A stretch of DNA of 7,302 nt from Bacteroidales bacterium (lineage in GTDB: Bacteria; Bacteroidota; Bacteroidia; Bacteroidales; UBA7960): assembly GCA_003555385.1 (NCBI GenBank), contig PWHO01000176.1, forward strand, positions 1 through 7,302. The letters run 5' to 3'. Shown here in pieces: positions 6,801 through 7,302 of this stretch; the first letter of the stretch is position 1; every line of letters starts with the position of its first letter. Under the pieces are notes generated by a model, which did no database searches, was not told the origin of the DNA, and was given only the letters and a program-made list of their open reading frames with translations. Both the position numbers and the translations under genes were made by a program.

Positions 6801-7107
6801 TAGTTGTTGGTTAAACGGGTGCTTCGCACCCTCAGTTGTTAGTTAGTCGGGGGCTGCGCCCCCTCAGTTGTTAGTTGTTGGTTTGTTCGGGGCTGACGCC
6901 CCTCACAGTTAACGGGTGCTTCGCACCCTTGGTTGTTAGTTGTTAGTTGCGACGGTTCGCACCTTAGGGTTGCGACCTCGCAGGGGTCTCACGTTCCCAG
7001 ACCCCGGGAGGTGCTAAACTGTTTGCCGACGCCGAAGGGGTCAAACGTTACTAACAGCAGGACAACTCGTTTACCCGTCAACCCCAAAGGGGTCCCACGC
7101 CACTAAC
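6801..7107. repeat. Intergenic array of short G+C-rich hairpins separated by TTAGTTGTTAG-type spacers
   Basis: This fills most of the 412-bp gap between coaX and the tRNA gene; I see no coding gene in it. Perfect short hairpins are GGGTGC-TTC-GCACCC (6817-6831 and again 6914-6928), GGGGGC-TGC-GCCCCC (6849-6863) and GGGGC-TGAC-GCCCC (6889-6902). Between them lie spacers built from AGTTGTTAGTTGTTGG (about 6801-6812, 6834-6847, 6866-6883, 6930-6949). Further right the pattern degenerates: AAGGGGTCAAACGTTACTAAC (7035-7055) resembles AAGGGGTCCCACGCCACTAAC (7087-7107). The array is probably a dispersed intergenic repeat family (inference). It lies in the expected 5' leader of the coaX operon and ends about 5 nt from the coaX start. 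Confidence 0.85.
6959..7014. other. Nested inverted repeat (long hairpin) in the coaX leader
   Basis: An outer pair GCACCT (6959-6964) and AGGTGC (7009-7014) encloses a 7-bp stem GGGGTCT (6983-6989) with AGACCCC (6999-7005) and a 9-nt loop. It could fold in RNA from either strand. No poly-U tract follows on either side, so I do not call it a terminator, and it matches no riboswitch I recognise. Confidence 0.5.
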
Positions 7108-7113
7108 GAGGGG

Positions 7114-7121
7114 CAAAGGTA
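7114..7121 (-). promoter_or_regulatory. Candidate -7 element for the coaX operon
   Basis: The minus strand reads TACCTTTG, matching the Bacteroidota TAnnTTTG consensus. A TTG lies upstream at 7139-7137, but its 15-nt spacing is shorter than usual. If used, the transcript would carry a leader of about 300 nt through the hairpin array before coaX. It is the only match I found in the correct orientation between the array and the tRNA promoter. Confidence 0.35.
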
Positions 7122-7161
7122 ACCAAAAAACAGGGACAACGAATAAAACGGAAAAAAACCC

Positions 7162-7191
7162 TTTGGGATAACAAAATCTTTTATACATTTG
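7162..7191 (+). promoter_or_regulatory. Bacteroidota-type promoter of the tRNA-Phe gene
   Basis: TTTG (7162-7165) and TACATTTG (7184-7191) match the -33 TTTG and -7 TAnnTTTG elements with an 18-nt spacer. The distance from the -7 box to the mature tRNA 5' end is 16 nt, leaving room for a short 5' leader removed by RNase P. Confidence 0.8.
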
Positions 7192-7207
7192 CAGTTCCAA
7201 AGCCAAC

Positions 7208-7280
<73 letters not shown>

Positions 7281-7302
7281 CCCACATTTTAAACCACTTA
7301 CA

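Noticed and set aside
6253..6846. Plus-strand open frame of 197 codons opposite the coaX insertion
   Set aside because: It is a by-product of the G+C-rich repeats and reads antisense through conserved CoaX sequence.
6983..7005. Rho-independent terminator
   Set aside because: The stem is strong but no T-run follows on either strand.
6801..7107. Possible CRISPR array
   Set aside because: The recurring units are short hairpins with a constant spacer, the reverse of CRISPR (constant repeat, variable spacers); spacing is irregular and there are no cas genes.

Overview
The window looks chromosomal and comes from a member of the Bacteroidota, probably near the Bacteroidales/Marinilabiliales (inference). 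Three things point there. The gene set and order are ones I know from that phylum: type III pantothenate kinase, a PYSxFGxG outer-membrane protein, a TPR protein, LptC, then a CNNM/CorC-like membrane protein. There are no obvious Shine-Dalgarno sites. The tRNA gene is preceded by a TTTG...TAnnTTTG promoter of the Bacteroidota type.

Layout, in the direction of transcription of the main operon (minus strand, right to left): a 412-bp intergenic region (6796-7207) of hairpin-plus-spacer repeats and a candidate operon promoter; coaX (6795-5749) with a roughly 108-residue in-frame repetitive insertion and no normal start codon; an outer-membrane beta-barrel gene overlapping it by 17 nt; TPR protein copy A; a dead 5' fragment of lptC; TPR protein copy B; intact lptC; and a CNNM-domain gene that overlaps lptC by ATGA and runs off the left edge. 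On the plus strand at the right end is a tRNA-Phe(GAA) gene with its own promoter, divergent from the operon.

The clearest evolutionary event is a segmental tandem duplication with a period of 1617 bp. It copied the short leader, the whole TPR gene and about 130 bp of the following lptC gene. The truncated lptC copy decayed in place, and the two 465-residue TPR proteins diverged most in their N-termini. One now looks like a lipoprotein (Cys19) and the other like a periplasmic protein released by signal peptidase I.

Functionally the locus mixes cell-envelope genes (LptC for LPS export, an outer-membrane barrel, periplasmic TPR proteins, a CNNM transporter-like protein) with the first step of coenzyme A synthesis. 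Two genes carry G+C-rich low-complexity expansions (the coaX insertion and the LptC acidic tail), and the operon leader is filled with repeats that come within a few bases of the coaX start. I see no phage, transposase, CRISPR array or defence system. The interest lies in genome plasticity around an essential operon.
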